Translations under genes and position numbers: made by a program
In this document: positions 33,101 to 42,964 of the stretch, piece by piece
Numbering within the stretch: the stretch's first letter is position 1
Layout of the letters: each line of letters begins with the position of its first letter
Source of the DNA: Daucus carota subsp. sativus
Lineage: Eukaryota; Streptophyta; Magnoliopsida; Apiales; Apiaceae
Assembly (NCBI RefSeq): GCF_001625215.2
Contig: NC_030381.2
Span: forward strand, 40,980,689 to 41,044,688
Length of the DNA: 64,000 bases
Reading direction: 5' to 3'
Notes under the pieces: generated by a model
Seen by the model: only the letters and a program-made list of their open reading frames with translations
Database searches by the model: none
What the model was told of the DNA's origin: nothing

Positions 33101-34833
33101 ATTGACCTGCTCTGCTCATGCCTTTTGTTGTAGGATCATTTTGCGAATCACAAGATGGCCATCACTCTCAAGTATATAGGTCAGTTGTGCTGTCTGAATC
33201 TACTTCATAATTAGGACATAAGCCCTACAGTATCATAAAAACTGAAATTGTTTCCCGGCAGATCCTACGTACATGATCCGTGCTATTCCGAGTAATGCCT
33301 CTGACAATGTGTATTGCACACTCCTTGCTCAAAGCTGTGTACATGGAGCAATGGCAGGGTACACTGGTTACACAAGTGGGCTGGTCAATGGGAGACAGAC
33401 ATACATTCCTTTCAATGTAAGGCTCTGATTTAAGAACCCATATATATGTATGTATGTTGTTGACTCTGTAAATTTAATGGCTCTCCTTTAAGTTTTAATG
33501 CAACATAACTGTGAAGCCTTATTACTTTGTCAGGCATAGTCAATTAATAAATCTATGTGACTGTGCTGACCATTTTTCCCTTATATGAAACGTTTATTGG
33601 ATAAGAAAATATACATTATACACTTCCTCATTCGTTGACCTTAAAAGTAATGTGGACAAAACCCGAAGATAAGATTACTGTGTAAACTTACCTATAGAAC
33701 CTTTTAACTCCCCCCGCCCCCACCCCACCCCACCCACACACACAGAAGTGGACCGAGCAAATATCATTATCATCAAAAGCACTAGATCACATGAATCGGA
33801 TATACAAGTTAAAGTTCACAAGTTCATTAGTCAAGTTTTAATCTTGTATGCCTATATGCACATTCTGTAATATACTTTGTAATCATGTGTAGTTTATCAT
33901 TTAAAGATAGATGGAATGAAGTATATGTATAATTTTGCAACTGTAAGTGTCTGTTACCAGGAGTCAACAAATGTACATCACATGTCTTTCTTTAAACAAC
34001 TACTATCGTTTTATTGCTAAAAGGTTGTTCTCTAACTTGCAAAAATTTTCCTTAAGACCTTGCCCATACGCTGTGTAGTATTGTTCAGTTTTCAATTGTA
34101 ATCAATTTGCCCAATATTGTTATAGAGATAGCCAACATGTAAACGAGTTGCTATTTAATGGATAACATGTAATCTAAAGTATTATGATGTTTAATGACAA
34201 TTCTGCTCCAACTTTCTTGCTACACATGTAACTAATTTTCACAAGTTGCTTCAATTAATATAGGTGTAAGATTGTTTTTTCTTTCTTGTAGACCCTTATG
34301 TTGTGTTTGGTTGGGGTGAATGATTCCGGAAGGAATGCCTTCAATTTGAGATGGAATGCTCCATACTCTCCTATGCTCAATTTCTTCTCAAATCTCATCA
34401 TAGCAATTTTGCACTCCCTCAAATTTTTTCCAAAACTTTCTTCCTATCTCTATTAGTTTCAAGTATTTTTACTCATTCCATTCTCCCCAACCAAACTCAA
34501 CATTACTCTTTCCTGTGTCACATTTCTTTCTTTAGTTGTCAGGAAAGGGGAAAGGTAGTAAATAGGAGTGACAAAATTTGCGTAGTTTTTTTTTTTAATT
34601 TTTACAATCAGCATTGCCAGATTTGTAATCAGATAGTGCATGTGCAGCGTATCACCGAGATGCAGAATAAGGTTGTAATAACTGACAGGATGTGGGCAAG
34701 ACTTCTTTCTTCAACAAACCAGCCAAGTTTTTTGGGACCAAAAGATGCAGTTGAGGTGAAGAATGAACCAGCACCATCCAGCCAATTGTTGGAAAGCGAA
34801 AACTGTAATTGTGAGGACAAGGCAGCCAAGTAG
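18187..34833 (+). CDS. PFK: ATP-dependent 6-phosphofructokinase, cytosolic type, 485 aa
   Basis: Thirteen coding exons: 18187-18297, 19168-19214, 19306-19345, 21588-21650, 21740-21877, 22398-22556, 22667-22720, 30714-30782, 31095-31224, 32004-32263, 33134-33179, 33262-33416 and 34648-34833 (1458 nt, frames join). The enzyme converts fructose 6-phosphate and ATP to fructose 1,6-bisphosphate in glycolysis. Visible signatures are [13 protein letters not shown], the nucleotide motif GGDGT (residues 191-195, Gly at the position that marks ATP rather than pyrophosphate use), PKTIDND (219-225, with Asp223 as the expected catalytic base), KLMGRYSGF and IPESPF. There is no plastid transit peptide before [20 protein letters not shown]. 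Length and sequence fit the Arabidopsis PFK3/6/7 group. Intron 7 (22721-30713, 7993 nt) is swollen by transposons. Exon 9 follows a 41-bp duplication that creates a second, decoy acceptor. Confidence 0.95.
20486..20673. mobile_element. hAT-type MITE rich in TCGGACAC, 188 bp, 8-bp target duplication
   Basis: Ends CTATGTTACTCGGACT and, inverted, CTATGTCACTCGGATT are near-identical. Exact 8-bp direct repeats GTTTTAAT flank the element (20478-20485 and 20674-20681). The interior repeats GTGTCGGACACTCGACAC-like words. Eight-base duplications point to a hAT-type origin. It lies in intron 3 of the phosphofructokinase gene. Confidence 0.75.
22925..23669. repeat. Degenerate TCGGACAC-type repetitive DNA in PFK intron 7, split by the LTR element
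   Basis: The left part (GTTACTCAAACTCGGG, CCGAGTGTTGGATTCG, ACACGGGTACGGGGCC) resembles the family of the MITE at 20486. The piece just right of the LTR insertion (27751-27780, CGTCGGAGTAGGCGAGTCGG) seems to be its other end. Between them is AT-rich DNA and a segment (23379-23666) open on the plus strand that I do not recognise. Boundaries are approximate. Confidence 0.4.
23675..24084 (-). repeat. 3' LTR (left-hand copy) of the Ty3-type element
   Basis: A 410-bp repeat. Minus-strand TATA-like CTATAAATAG lies around 23968-23978. GA-rich tracts occupy 23800-23920. It contains the stop codon (24035-24037) of the element's open frame. Confidence 0.93.
24035..26995 (-). CDS. Retrotransposon polyprotein: gag, protease, reverse transcriptase, RNase H; no integrase
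   Basis: One uninterrupted frame of 986 codons from ATG 26995. In order: a coiled N-terminus, a gag domain (around residues 70-230, [18 protein letters not shown]), a retropepsin-type protease ([12 protein letters not shown]), reverse transcriptase ([21 protein letters not shown]) and RNase H ([16 protein letters not shown] to [14 protein letters not shown]). The CCHC zinc knuckle normally found between gag and protease is not visible. After VADALSR the frame has no HHCC finger, integrase core or chromodomain; it reads through the polypurine tract and stops inside the 3' LTR. The second catalytic block of reverse transcriptase reads [10 protein letters not shown], where the family has two adjacent aspartates, so one catalytic Asp appears to be Tyr. 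The protein is therefore probably not able to support its own transposition. Confidence 0.92.
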   Translation of the reverse strand: MMKDMVVYEDIDTEFDKAVLGLRQQLKDDEEALEQKIVKLESSIAVAKQLMERFLKTKANKAKSQAALSNTRKVQGLQHLKLTFPKFSEGDDVEDWLQDCNQYFEVFGVIERKKVTVAGMHLEGTARSWYHIYSLHNSICEWKNFAEQFTQRFGKGKQEWLVERFKQLKQTKSMEQYYIEFEGLVGQLKEKIPSLTEEYFLESFIGGMQAEVQQVLRILTPKSREEAYKKAKSLEQNRKGNKGDSNQLKPAAKEKQAVNQGIVLQIEARATEELESTACKDTSISKGNVIVTEGPTTNEDCLNQEQQIEVSVHAIEGLKGSQTITLTGYKNKKQFSILIDGGSTHSFLDEKTASQLKCELVKTKPMRVMVANGNQLVSHYECQGFSWNIGKYKFQTPVKTLPMGSYDLVLGVDWLGSLGPVTFDFKKLEMKFQKGEELIVLQGNHNAGKPRLHQMTADQFVRSCERQEHGLLFILDVVQQPEGSLLSHQRDDGTESERNKEQLQGLLDEYEDIFKAPAGLPPERKIEHSIDLKEGSQPFSMRPYRNSYNQKNEIEILVAEMLESGIIRPSSSPFASPILLVKKKDGSWRFCIDYRKLNSMTIKNKFPIPLIEELLDELHGAKYFTKLDLRAGYHQVRMKERDVEKTAFRTHLGHYEFTVMPFGLTNAPATFQSLMNEVFRPYLRSFTLVFFYDILVYSKTREDHLVHLRKVFQLMRQHTLFAKLSKCEFMTAQVAYLGHVISQQGVAVDQAKVADMASWPIPQNIKALRGFLGLTGYYRKFVKDYGTIARPLTDLLQKDNFHWNKEATEAFRALKEAMASTPVLRLPDFSKEFTIESDACNSGIGAVLTQEGQPLAYFSKALGARGQAMSTYEKELMAVVAAVKKWSAYLMDKHFTIKTDHWSLKYLTEQKISNLLQQKWISKLLGYDYTIVYKKGKDNTVADALSRKFEDSANGSAGNHEDMAEFKGEGMSGSECQDQSNTSNSK
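27339..27750 (-). repeat. 5' LTR (right-hand copy) of the Ty3-type element
   Basis: A 412-bp repeat, nearly identical to 23675-24084. It is followed on its element-internal side by the initiator-Met tRNA primer-binding site, which makes this copy the 5' LTR of a minus-strand element. Confidence 0.93.
27780..29370. repeat. Long imperfect palindrome of Ty3-type retroelement sequence, about 1.6 kb
   Basis: The arms (about 27780-28553 and 28589-29370) are inverted copies around a loop of about 35 bases at 28554-28588. Matching pairs include AATTGCTTTATAAAG/TAATAAAGCAATTT near the centre, CGTATTAATTTTCGGGTATA/TATACCCGAAAATTAATACG midway, and GAATCCACACTTCTCC/GGAGAAGTGTGGATTC at the outer part. 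The inner right arm (28617-28765) encodes a gag-like fragment ([20 protein letters not shown]). A TTTGGTGCTAGAAAGG word near 28370 resembles a primer-binding site next to an LTR end. No complete retroelement frame survives. The segment lies in PFK intron 7. Confidence 0.8.
29954..29995. repeat. 14-bp tandem repeat, three copies
   Basis: GTCAGGACAGTGTG is repeated exactly three times head to tail in intron 7 of the phosphofructokinase gene. Confidence 0.95.
31040..31121 (+). repeat. Exact 41-bp tandem duplication across a PFK splice acceptor
   Basis: The 41 bases at 31040-31080 are repeated exactly at 31081-31121. Each copy holds the end of intron 8 (GCATTTTGTATCAG) and the first 27 bases of exon 9. 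Only the second acceptor (AG at 31093-31094) keeps the protein frame. Use of the first (AG at 31052-31053) would add 41 nt and shift the frame to a nearby stop. Confidence 0.95.
31450..31900. mobile_element. Possible decayed MITE rich in GGAATGGAATG words, PFK intron 9
   Basis: The segment repeats GGAATGGA(A/T)GAA-like words (for example near 31530, 31720, 31750 and 31805) and has weakly inverted ends (TTCCATCGGGTTGG and CCTACCAAACTGAG). Termini and target duplication are not clear. Confidence 0.35.
34301..34500. mobile_element. MITE with TTGTGTTTGGTTGGGG terminal inverted repeats, 200 bp
   Basis: The left end TTGTGTTTGGTTGGGG and the right end CCCCAACCAAACTCAA are inverted copies with one mismatch. 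The interior has no open frame of its own. It sits in the last intron (33417-34647) of the phosphofructokinase gene. I did not find a convincing target duplication, so the exact edge may be off by a few bases. Confidence 0.65.
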
Positions 34834-36640
34834 AGACAACCAGCATGCACGAAATTATAACAAGCACTTCAGACAGCTAGTTTAAATCTCAGCAAGTGCA
34901 ATTGATTATTTGTAACATAGGTCTCTTCAAGATTTCTTTATTATAAGATGGGGCTGCTGCCATCATTTATATTTCCATGGTGAATGTTAACTAGGATCTC
35001 TTATCTTTTTAAAAAGCAACCAAGGAAAAAGAGTGTTTTTGGTGTATGATATATTAGATCTATTACAACTTCTTTATATATTGAAAAGCAACAAAGGCTA
35101 TATAAAAAGCAACCAGGCAAAAGAGTTGAGAAATTATAGTATCAAATATGTCCCGGTTACTACAAAATTAAAAGATATTATTGGTTTATTTATTATTTGA
35201 ATATATTATATATCATTATTAGTTTACATGATAAATAGATACTTAATTGTACTTGTCACCTCAAGTTGACTGTACTTGGTTTTGTTTACAAAATTATTAT
35301 TTAACTAATTCATTCACTAATCAATTCACATAATAATATCTACGTGAATTAAATTTGCCAATCAAAGTATAATCTCATCATTTTTTCAAAAAATAAATTA
35401 TAATATATAGGGAGATGATCAAATACAAACCTAAAAGCTAAAAACAATCCATAATTATGTAAATATATTCACTAAATATTTAATATAAAATACCTTCTGT
35501 TTTACAACTCCAATCTGATAGCACCTCACGTCTAGCTAACCACTCACCCATGCTACTCATCGACCCATGATGCCGCCGCGCCAGCCACCTCACTACAGCC
35601 ACCAACAACACCACACTCTCCCCGCTCACGTTTAGCTGTAACCGCTCACCCACGCTACTCATCAGCCCATATTGCTGCCAACCACCAATATTAACACCAC
35701 GCTGTCCCCGCCACTTTTTCTTTTCCGCTGTCTTCCTTATTCCCTTCTCTAAAATTTCAAAACTCCAAACCCCTCTCGCAGCTAAGCACCCAGATTGATT
35801 AGCATCCAGATAAATCGTCCAATTTGCTCGAAGCTTTTGTCTCGAAATTCGCGTTCAGCATAGTAGTGGTAATCAAAGATGATGACAGTGATCGAGAAAG
35901 ACGGAGGTGAGACGGGGAGTGGATAAAACTGAATAATTATTAAATAGATATTTTGGAGACGGCAGAGGTGCAGACGATGCAGGATGGAGCGATGGAGGTG
36001 GGATGGATTTGTTGGTGATAGAGATGGTGAAAATGGACATGGAGGGATGTCGGACGTGGAATTGCCGAAATTGGAGGATGTATGAATATTTTATCTAGAA
36101 TTTAATGATATCTTATTTGGGTTTTATAGTTTGTAAAATAAGAAAAATTATAGCAGAATAAGATTACATAATTTAGAATTTGACGAGTTTATTGTAAATT
36201 GTGATCTGATGTGACAATCTATGATGATTAATTATTTTCTAAAGTAATATTTTATTATCATTTTAATTATATACAGTATGATATATTATTTTAGTGTGAT
36301 GGAATATGATGTCCAATTCTTTTCCGATATTTTCATAAATTTTATAAAATATCACGTGATTGGTAAAATTTTGAAACAACAAATGTGTCCGACTGATTGA
36401 AGTACTTTTTATTATTTCATATACATATATTCCACAAATTTATAACTTTTATCGGATTATTATAGCCGTATAGGAGATCGGCAAAGTCATAAAAGCTTCG
36501 CATGATTTTTTTTTTTTTTTGCCACGCTTCGCATGATATTTTCGGATATTTTTTTTAATTATAATGTAAATATATGTGATTAGTCAACACTGCTATTATA
36601 GACAAACGCTCCTGATTCTATTTGAGAGAGGCCGAGATCC
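34834..36640. other. Spacer between PFK and Aurora kinase genes
   Basis: The first part should hold the 3' UTR of the phosphofructokinase gene. A GC-richer patch at 35520-35760 contains a diverged direct repeat about 100 bp apart (CTCACGTCTAGCT at 35525 and CTCACGTTTAGCT at 35625, each followed by CACCCA(T/C)GCTACTCATC). No gene was recognised. Confidence 0.45.
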
Positions 36641-36674
36641 AGAAAATTTGAAACAGACAAGACGAACGATTGGT

Positions 36675-36703
36675 CCACGTGGCATCCAAATGTGACCGTT
36701 GTA
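36675..36703 (+). promoter_or_regulatory. G-box palindrome and MSA-like element upstream of the Aurora kinase gene
   Basis: CCACGTGG (36675-36682) is a perfect G-box palindrome. At 36693-36703 the minus strand reads TACAACGGTCA, which matches the mitosis-specific activator consensus (YCYAACGGYYA) at 10 of 11 positions, including the full AACGG core. The site is about 120-130 bases before the ATG. MSA elements are bound by MYB3R factors and drive G2/M expression, which suits a mitotic kinase. The functional assignment is inferred. Confidence 0.55.
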
Positions 36704-36823
36704 AGCCCCAATTTTTGTCATTTTTATAGTAAGCATTGTCAACATAAACGTTACGCATTTCATCGCCTCTCTCTCTCTAGATTTTCTCGCTCTTGCTCGT
36801 CTCTCTCTCTAGAAATCTCGATT

Positions 36824-39393
36824 ATGGGTGCCGATGCAGAGACGCAACCCAACCACAAGGTCCATTACTTCATTTCCTTCTTAATTTAGGGTTTATATTT
36901 CGATAATTTTGTCTCGTCACTCGATTTTTTCGCCATTTTTTGTGATAATTTATGTGTTTTGAGGTTTAACTTAGGGTTTCGGTGTTTTTTAAGTAGAAAT
37001 GAAGATGATTATCGGTTTTAGCTTTGTATTATCTGTTTAGCTGTCGTTTTGGATTGATTATACCAATTCTAGGGTTTTGTTTCTATACACTGCTGTAAAT
37101 TACGTTGATTCGAGCCGAATGCAATTTGTTGCTGTCAATTTAGGAACATGTAATTATTTAATTAGTTGATATTAGCTTGAGTTTAATTGTGTGATTATCG
37201 ACTGTATTGTGTATCGGGATCTTGCCTCGTCTTTTTAAGTTTCGACTGAAGGTTAAAGTTTGGTGAAACTGGATTAAAGTTTGTCTGCTTATGGATCTGA
37301 ACTGTTGTTTTTGAAAATGTGATATACAGGCATCCACTGAAGCTGCATCTGAGGAGAAGAAAAGGTGGACGCTTAATGACTTTGACATTGGGAAACCTCT
37401 TGGAAGGGGAAAGTTCGGTCATGTTTATCTAGCTAGGGAAAAGAGGGTCAGTCATTTTTATCCTTATGAATCTTCTTTGGATTGCATTGGGTCATTGTTA
37501 TACATTTTTTAGTTTGTTTATAGTATATCATTATAGCTTTAAAAATTAGTTTGATTGCAATCTTTAACAGTGCCTAGATGCTACAGTTTCGCTAAAATGA
37601 AATATTTGATCTGCCTATGATTTCCCACTCACTGCTGTTTTTTATTTGATGAAAGACTACAATATTATATTATATGAGTGTTAATTGAAATTTCTATGAA
37701 AAGAGTTGTATTGAAGTGTCATGTGTGTTTGATGCTGCATTGTTATTCATTGTGTGTATAGCTAATGTTGATATATTTTTCCGTAGCAGAGCAATCATAT
37801 TGTAGCGCTGAAGGTACTTTTCAAGAGCCAACTGAAACAGTCTCAGGTGGAGCATCAGCTACGCCGTGAAGTTGAGATCCAAAGCCATCTTCGACACCCT
37901 AATATTTTGAGACTTTATGGATACTTCTATGATCAGGTAAGCAGGAATAGTTAGCTCAATACAGGACGAAATATCACTGTATATTGAATTGCTAACCAGT
38001 TGCTTTGTTTTCAGAAAAGAGTTTACTTGATATTGGAATATGCTGCCAAGGGAGAGCTATACAAGGAGCTGCAGAAGTGCAAGTACTTTAGTGAAAGGCG
38101 TGCTGCTACTGTGAGCTCCTTTATTACATAAAATCTGTGAATTCATTTGTTTTGGCTTTTCGTAACCATCAAACATGTGTAACAGTATGTTGCGTCTCTA
38201 GCTCGGGCACTCATATATTGTCACGGAAAGCATGTTATTCACAGAGACATAAAACCAGAGAACCTTTTGGTTGGTGCACAGGTAATATGATGCTATAGGC
38301 TCATATTTCTATTTGTAATATGATTTGTAGTTTCTGTTACTTAATGTGTCACCTTGGGTTCCTACAGGGAGAACTTAAGATTGCAGATTTTGGGTGGTCA
38401 GTGCACACATTTAACAGAAGGCAGACCATGTGCGGAACTTTGGATTATCTGCCACCTGAGATGGGTATGTGCATTACACGTGTGTGTTTCTTGTTTGGGT
38501 CGAATATATTTTTGCGCAATTCACTGGTGACTAGATCAATTGGTTTGAACTAACAAAGTTCTGGCACTTCCTCTTCAGTGGAAAGTGTGGAGCATGATGC
38601 GAGTGTAGACATCTGGAGTCTTGGTGTCCTTTGCTATGAGTTCCTTTATGGTGTCCCTCCGTTTGAGGCAAAGGAACATTCAGATACATACAGAAGGTGA
38701 GCAAAATAATAGACTACTCTCTACCAATTTCCGGGCTCAATAAAATAGCTATACCACCTTCTAAACTGTTATACCAACCTTTTAAATTGTTATGAAATGC
38801 TTACAGTTATGTCATTTCAGTTCAGAGGTTTAAATGACTAGTACGGTTATCGTTTGTTTCTGTCTATTCCTGGGTTTTTATTGGTTTGTTTAAGATCTGA
38901 AATATATATTGTTGAGACTGGATATTCATTTATAATTAACTAATTATGATATACTAGCTTATATCAACCTTTACTCTGTTACAAAATGCAAGTTTACAGT
39001 TATATATTTTCAGTGAAGAGGTTTAATGACTAATATGAGGTTATTGTTAGTTTATTAGTAGACGAGCATCAGTACAACTGGACAAGTAATAGCTTATTAG
39101 CTGCTGTAGCATAACATTATATGTCTATATTTATTGCAGAATTGTGCAAGTGGATTTGAAGTTTCCTGCAAAGCCTATCGTCTCTTCATCTGCAAAAGAT
39201 CTAATCAGTCAGGTTCGACTTTTTTACCTCTGTGCATTGAGCTTACAAGATATCTTGATTCTCTATAACATAATGGTTTCTTGATTTCCAGATGCTTGTA
39301 AAAGAAACTTCTTCCCGTCTACCATTGCACAAGCTCCTTGAGCATCCTTGGATCATCCAAAATGCAGACCCCTCTGGGGTTTATAGAGGCTGA
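36824..39393 (+). CDS. AUR1: Alpha-type Aurora serine/threonine kinase, 293 aa
   Basis: Nine coding exons: 36824-36859, 37330-37446, 37790-37936, 38015-38110, 38186-38281, 38368-38464, 38579-38696, 39140-39212 and 39292-39393 (882 nt, frames join). A short N-terminus ([12 protein letters not shown]) is followed by a complete kinase domain: glycine loop [14 protein letters not shown] with the ATP-binding lysine at about 59, catalytic HRDIKPEN (150-157), DFGWS (171-175), activation loop [11 protein letters not shown] with Thr184 at the position of human Aurora A Thr288, and the C-terminal DPSGVYRG typical of plant AUR1/AUR2. These kinases act on the spindle and cell plate during formative divisions. 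Length equals the Arabidopsis alpha-Auroras (about 290 aa). Exon 3 begins at a TAGCAG tandem acceptor. The split between AUR1 and AUR2 cannot be made here. Confidence 0.95.
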
Positions 39394-39786
39394 TCTAGTA
39401 CATCTTATTAGACTATCTTTTTCTAAACCTCTAGAAGCTGAGAATTGTCCAAATAATGTGGCAAATAATTTTTTTCATTGTATTATAAAGTTTCATTGTA
39501 AGTTCTATAGTTAATCGGTATGGAGCAAATTTGTTGAAGGATTCACAATTTAAAATCACAAAACTTGTAAAATCCAGTTGTTTACATAAAAGAAAAGCTA
39601 GGATGAAAATCCTATTTGCTTTCTCTTTTGATTCATCTTCGGTCTTTATGTAGCAATGGACGAGTGAAGTGGGTTCTTTCTGTGGCATATATTACTTGAG
39701 CGGATATGTCAATGTTTTTCTGTCAATATGAAACACCTTTTTAACAAAATTATAAAAAAACTTATCTGTTAGAAAAAATAGGGACT

Positions 39787-40200
39787 TAGAGCATCTCTAA
39801 CCATCTAAAACCCTTGGCCAAAAGGTGAGTTGATATATTTAAAATAAAAAAATTTAGTCAACAGCTCTAAAAACTCAACTCCAACCATGCTCACATGTTG
39901 TCTATAAATTTAGCCAACTTCCTATGGATGGCTAAATTTGTCGAACCTCTACAGGTCTGTAAGAAAATCTTTAGGAAGATTGTACATCATTTATTACCAT
40001 ATTGAACTGATATATTCTATTTTAACAATTTAAAATATTAATAACATACTATTTTTAAATTATAGCCAACCAATATAGTCAGTACCATTGAAGCAAAATG
40101 TGGTTCAGCAAATTTTACATAATGTCTTACAGGTCCAATTTAGCCAACAATTATAAACAACACCGTTAAACGGGAGGTTGCCAAACAGGCCCAATATTTG
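39787..40200. mobile_element. Possible MITE remnant beginning GAGCATCTCTAACC
   Basis: GAGCATCTCTAACCATC at about 39789 is a common left end of plant MITEs and solo repeats, and the following 400 bp is AT-rich with TTAGCCAAC words (AGCCAACTTCC, AGCCAACCAAT, AGCCAACAATT). No matching right end was found. Confidence 0.3.
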
Positions 40201-40318
40201 GCAGCTGTACGTGTACAATACATGTTCGCAATCAGGAAAAAAGAAGGAAATGCTGCAGTTGCGGAAGTTGAATGTTTGAAGTTGGCAGCGTATATGAATT
40301 AAGTTCCACGGAGACCGT

Positions 40319-40458
40319 ATAATTTTTTATCAACAAATGAATTCTTTCTTATTTGAAGAAATAAAATACTGATCGAAAAATCTATAGCTTATATAATTTT
40401 CTTATCAACAAATGAATACTTTCTTATTTGAAGAAATGAAACACTGATCGAAAAATGA
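40319..40458. repeat. Tandem duplication of about 76 bp
   Basis: ATAATTTTTTATCAACAAAT to GATCGAAAAAT (40319-40382) is repeated with few changes at about 40395-40458. It is intergenic. Confidence 0.85.
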
Positions 40459-42964
40459 CTTGGTCTTCTTAAGTTTGTTTTCTTTTCCGTTGTGTATCTA
40501 ATGACTTCATTTTGGTCTGATTTTTACTATACAACTTTACCTAAATATTTTGCAGCAATTTCCTGGAAAAGAAATAATCAAACAACCTAGATAACTGTTA
40601 ATCAACCGCTGGCATCACATTTCGATTTCTTACAAAAAAATTACAGTAGGTTATAGGCCTTTGTCGTGTTTTCGAATTGATAATTATCATTGTGGACGAT
40701 ATTAGAAATAATGATGACTGTCCATCTGCTTACAAACATTCGTATATTTTTTCGGTCTTCAAAGTCCATGTCAAAAAAGAAAAGAAAAGATGGCGTCGGT
40801 CTAATCTCAGATGTCCATCGAGCTGATGCTAAAAGACCACATTAAAAACTTCTCTTCAACCACACTAAACTCCTCTGTCTGTCGATATAGAGGAAACCTC
40901 TCTAGATTGATATCCTTCAGTATCACAAAAATTGATATTTAATGTACAAAATATCTATAATGGAGAAAAATAAGGGGAGTAGTTGATCTTTATATTATAA
41001 AATTTTATCACCTTTAATAAGTTTTGAAATGTAAAAAGTTAAATAATATATAATCTTAAAAAGGAAAATGTAAAAAAAATAGTTATAACAAGTATATCAC
41101 TTTATAAAGGTTATCGTATTTGGAGAGATTTATATATTGATATCGATTATTATAAGATACCAAGACCTTTTATAACTATGGAGAGATTATCATCTCAAAG
41201 AGAATTTAAAAGGAGTTACTGTGTTAGTATCATTTGTAACTAAATCTCAGATGCTAACCGTAAAAAGAGATTTAAGCAAATTAAGATCATGCACATAAAA
41301 CATTGTTTAAATGTTACTAACTGCGTGCACTTAGAAAGTGAAGTGTTCTAAGAAACATTTTACACAAAATATATAGGCAGTTGAGTAGTTGAGCAACTGT
41401 CTGTTTCATTATTATTAACTTCAAGTTTGGGCAGACCTTGGAATAATTTAAGCTGCTTAAACGTCAATAACAAATAAAACCTGTGTTTATTTATAACCTA
41501 AAAACGTGGAAATCAAGATGCATGATAAGGGTGATTCATATGTTTGGAACATGCAGTATAGTATTTTCATTGTGTAATATAATATCAGTATCTAGTGCCC
41601 TTGTGAAGTAACTGTAATTTAAGTTCAGCTTTGTGTTTACGAGTACACTATCTACTCGTCAAGGTGAATATCAGGATAGTTAGTATATCTCCGCTCCACT
41701 GTAAGTTTCAGAACAGTTGGTGTATCTCTTCTCCGATGACTCTTACCACCATCAATTTTATCTTCTACAATTTTGTAAATATGACCCAGTGTGCGATTAA
41801 CATATGCAAAAATAAGTGTTACAAAGACATGAACATGCTTCATGCGCTACAAATACGTACTAGCTTGTAAATATGATTCTGGGTGCCATACCCACAAAAA
41901 ATATACATAAATAACAGTTTTGTGAGCACTAAAGTATAGGAAGGTATACACAGTACAAAAATACTCTGTAGAGATAAGAGGATTTGAATATCATATGCAA
42001 TTATGCACAATACAGAGGCTTTCACTATTCAATTTAGCAGTGCCCACAGGTTCTATTTAGAACAAACCAAACTTCAAACTGTAACAAGTCAAAGGCAATT
42101 AAACATACTTCAATGGAGTCACGAAATAATAGTTTTCATGTTCAGATAGCAGACTTTAAGTATGAGACACTAGAAGGGAAGTAGATGAACTTCAAACTAC
42201 GAAGAAAGAATCCCAAGTTCAAAGTACGAAGTAGCAAGACAGTACAATTACCAAAGTTCCGCCGTGAATTTCTAACGCATGAAATCAGCAATAAACAATC
42301 AATGACCACCAATAATCAGAAATTTAAATTCCAATGCCATACGTGCATACTCTGAAATGGTTTAATATTATAAAGCAACAATCAATTCCAAAGCAAGCAA
42401 GACAGACTATGCAAAAGGGCCAACTTATATGAAGTGAAATAAAAGAATGAAATTTTCTTTTAAATCCTCAATCTCATCGCTGGCAAATAGATCTAAATAA
42501 TATAAATGTATTTACCAATTTATCCCAAATAACATTCTTAATATTCAAAGTTTTTTCTAATTTAAGAAGAGCAATCAGTTTAAAGGAATTATAGGGCTCT
42601 GTGAGCACTATACATGATATAATTCAATGAGCATCTAGAGCATTACAAGGATTTCTACCTCCTAGGACTACTTACTTAAGAGACCGGACCAATAATTGAG
42701 GATAAAAATAAAAATTGATGGTATTCAAATGAAACTACCCAATAATATATTCTACAATTGTACCTTTTCAAAAGTACATCTCCATTCTCACGCCAAGCTT
42801 TCTGCAAGATAATGGTAGTGACTAGGAGTGGCAAAGCTCAAGCGGCAAGCAAAGTCATCACTATTATGAAAAACCTTCAGGCAGCCAGTTTGCAGTGACA
42901 CTTCACTATCCACTCGATGATATATATGAAGATCGGCTTTTAAAATCTAATATACAAGAAGCAG
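40459..42964. other. AT-rich spacer and 3' flank of the EXO70G gene
   Basis: No gene recognised. The right-hand few hundred bases likely contain the 3' UTR of the minus-strand EXO70G gene. Confidence 0.4.

Noticed and set aside
34351..34833. 160-codon frame extending upstream of the last phosphofructokinase exon
   Set aside because: Only the part from 34648 matches the family after a good acceptor; the upstream part is MITE and intron sequence that happens to be open.
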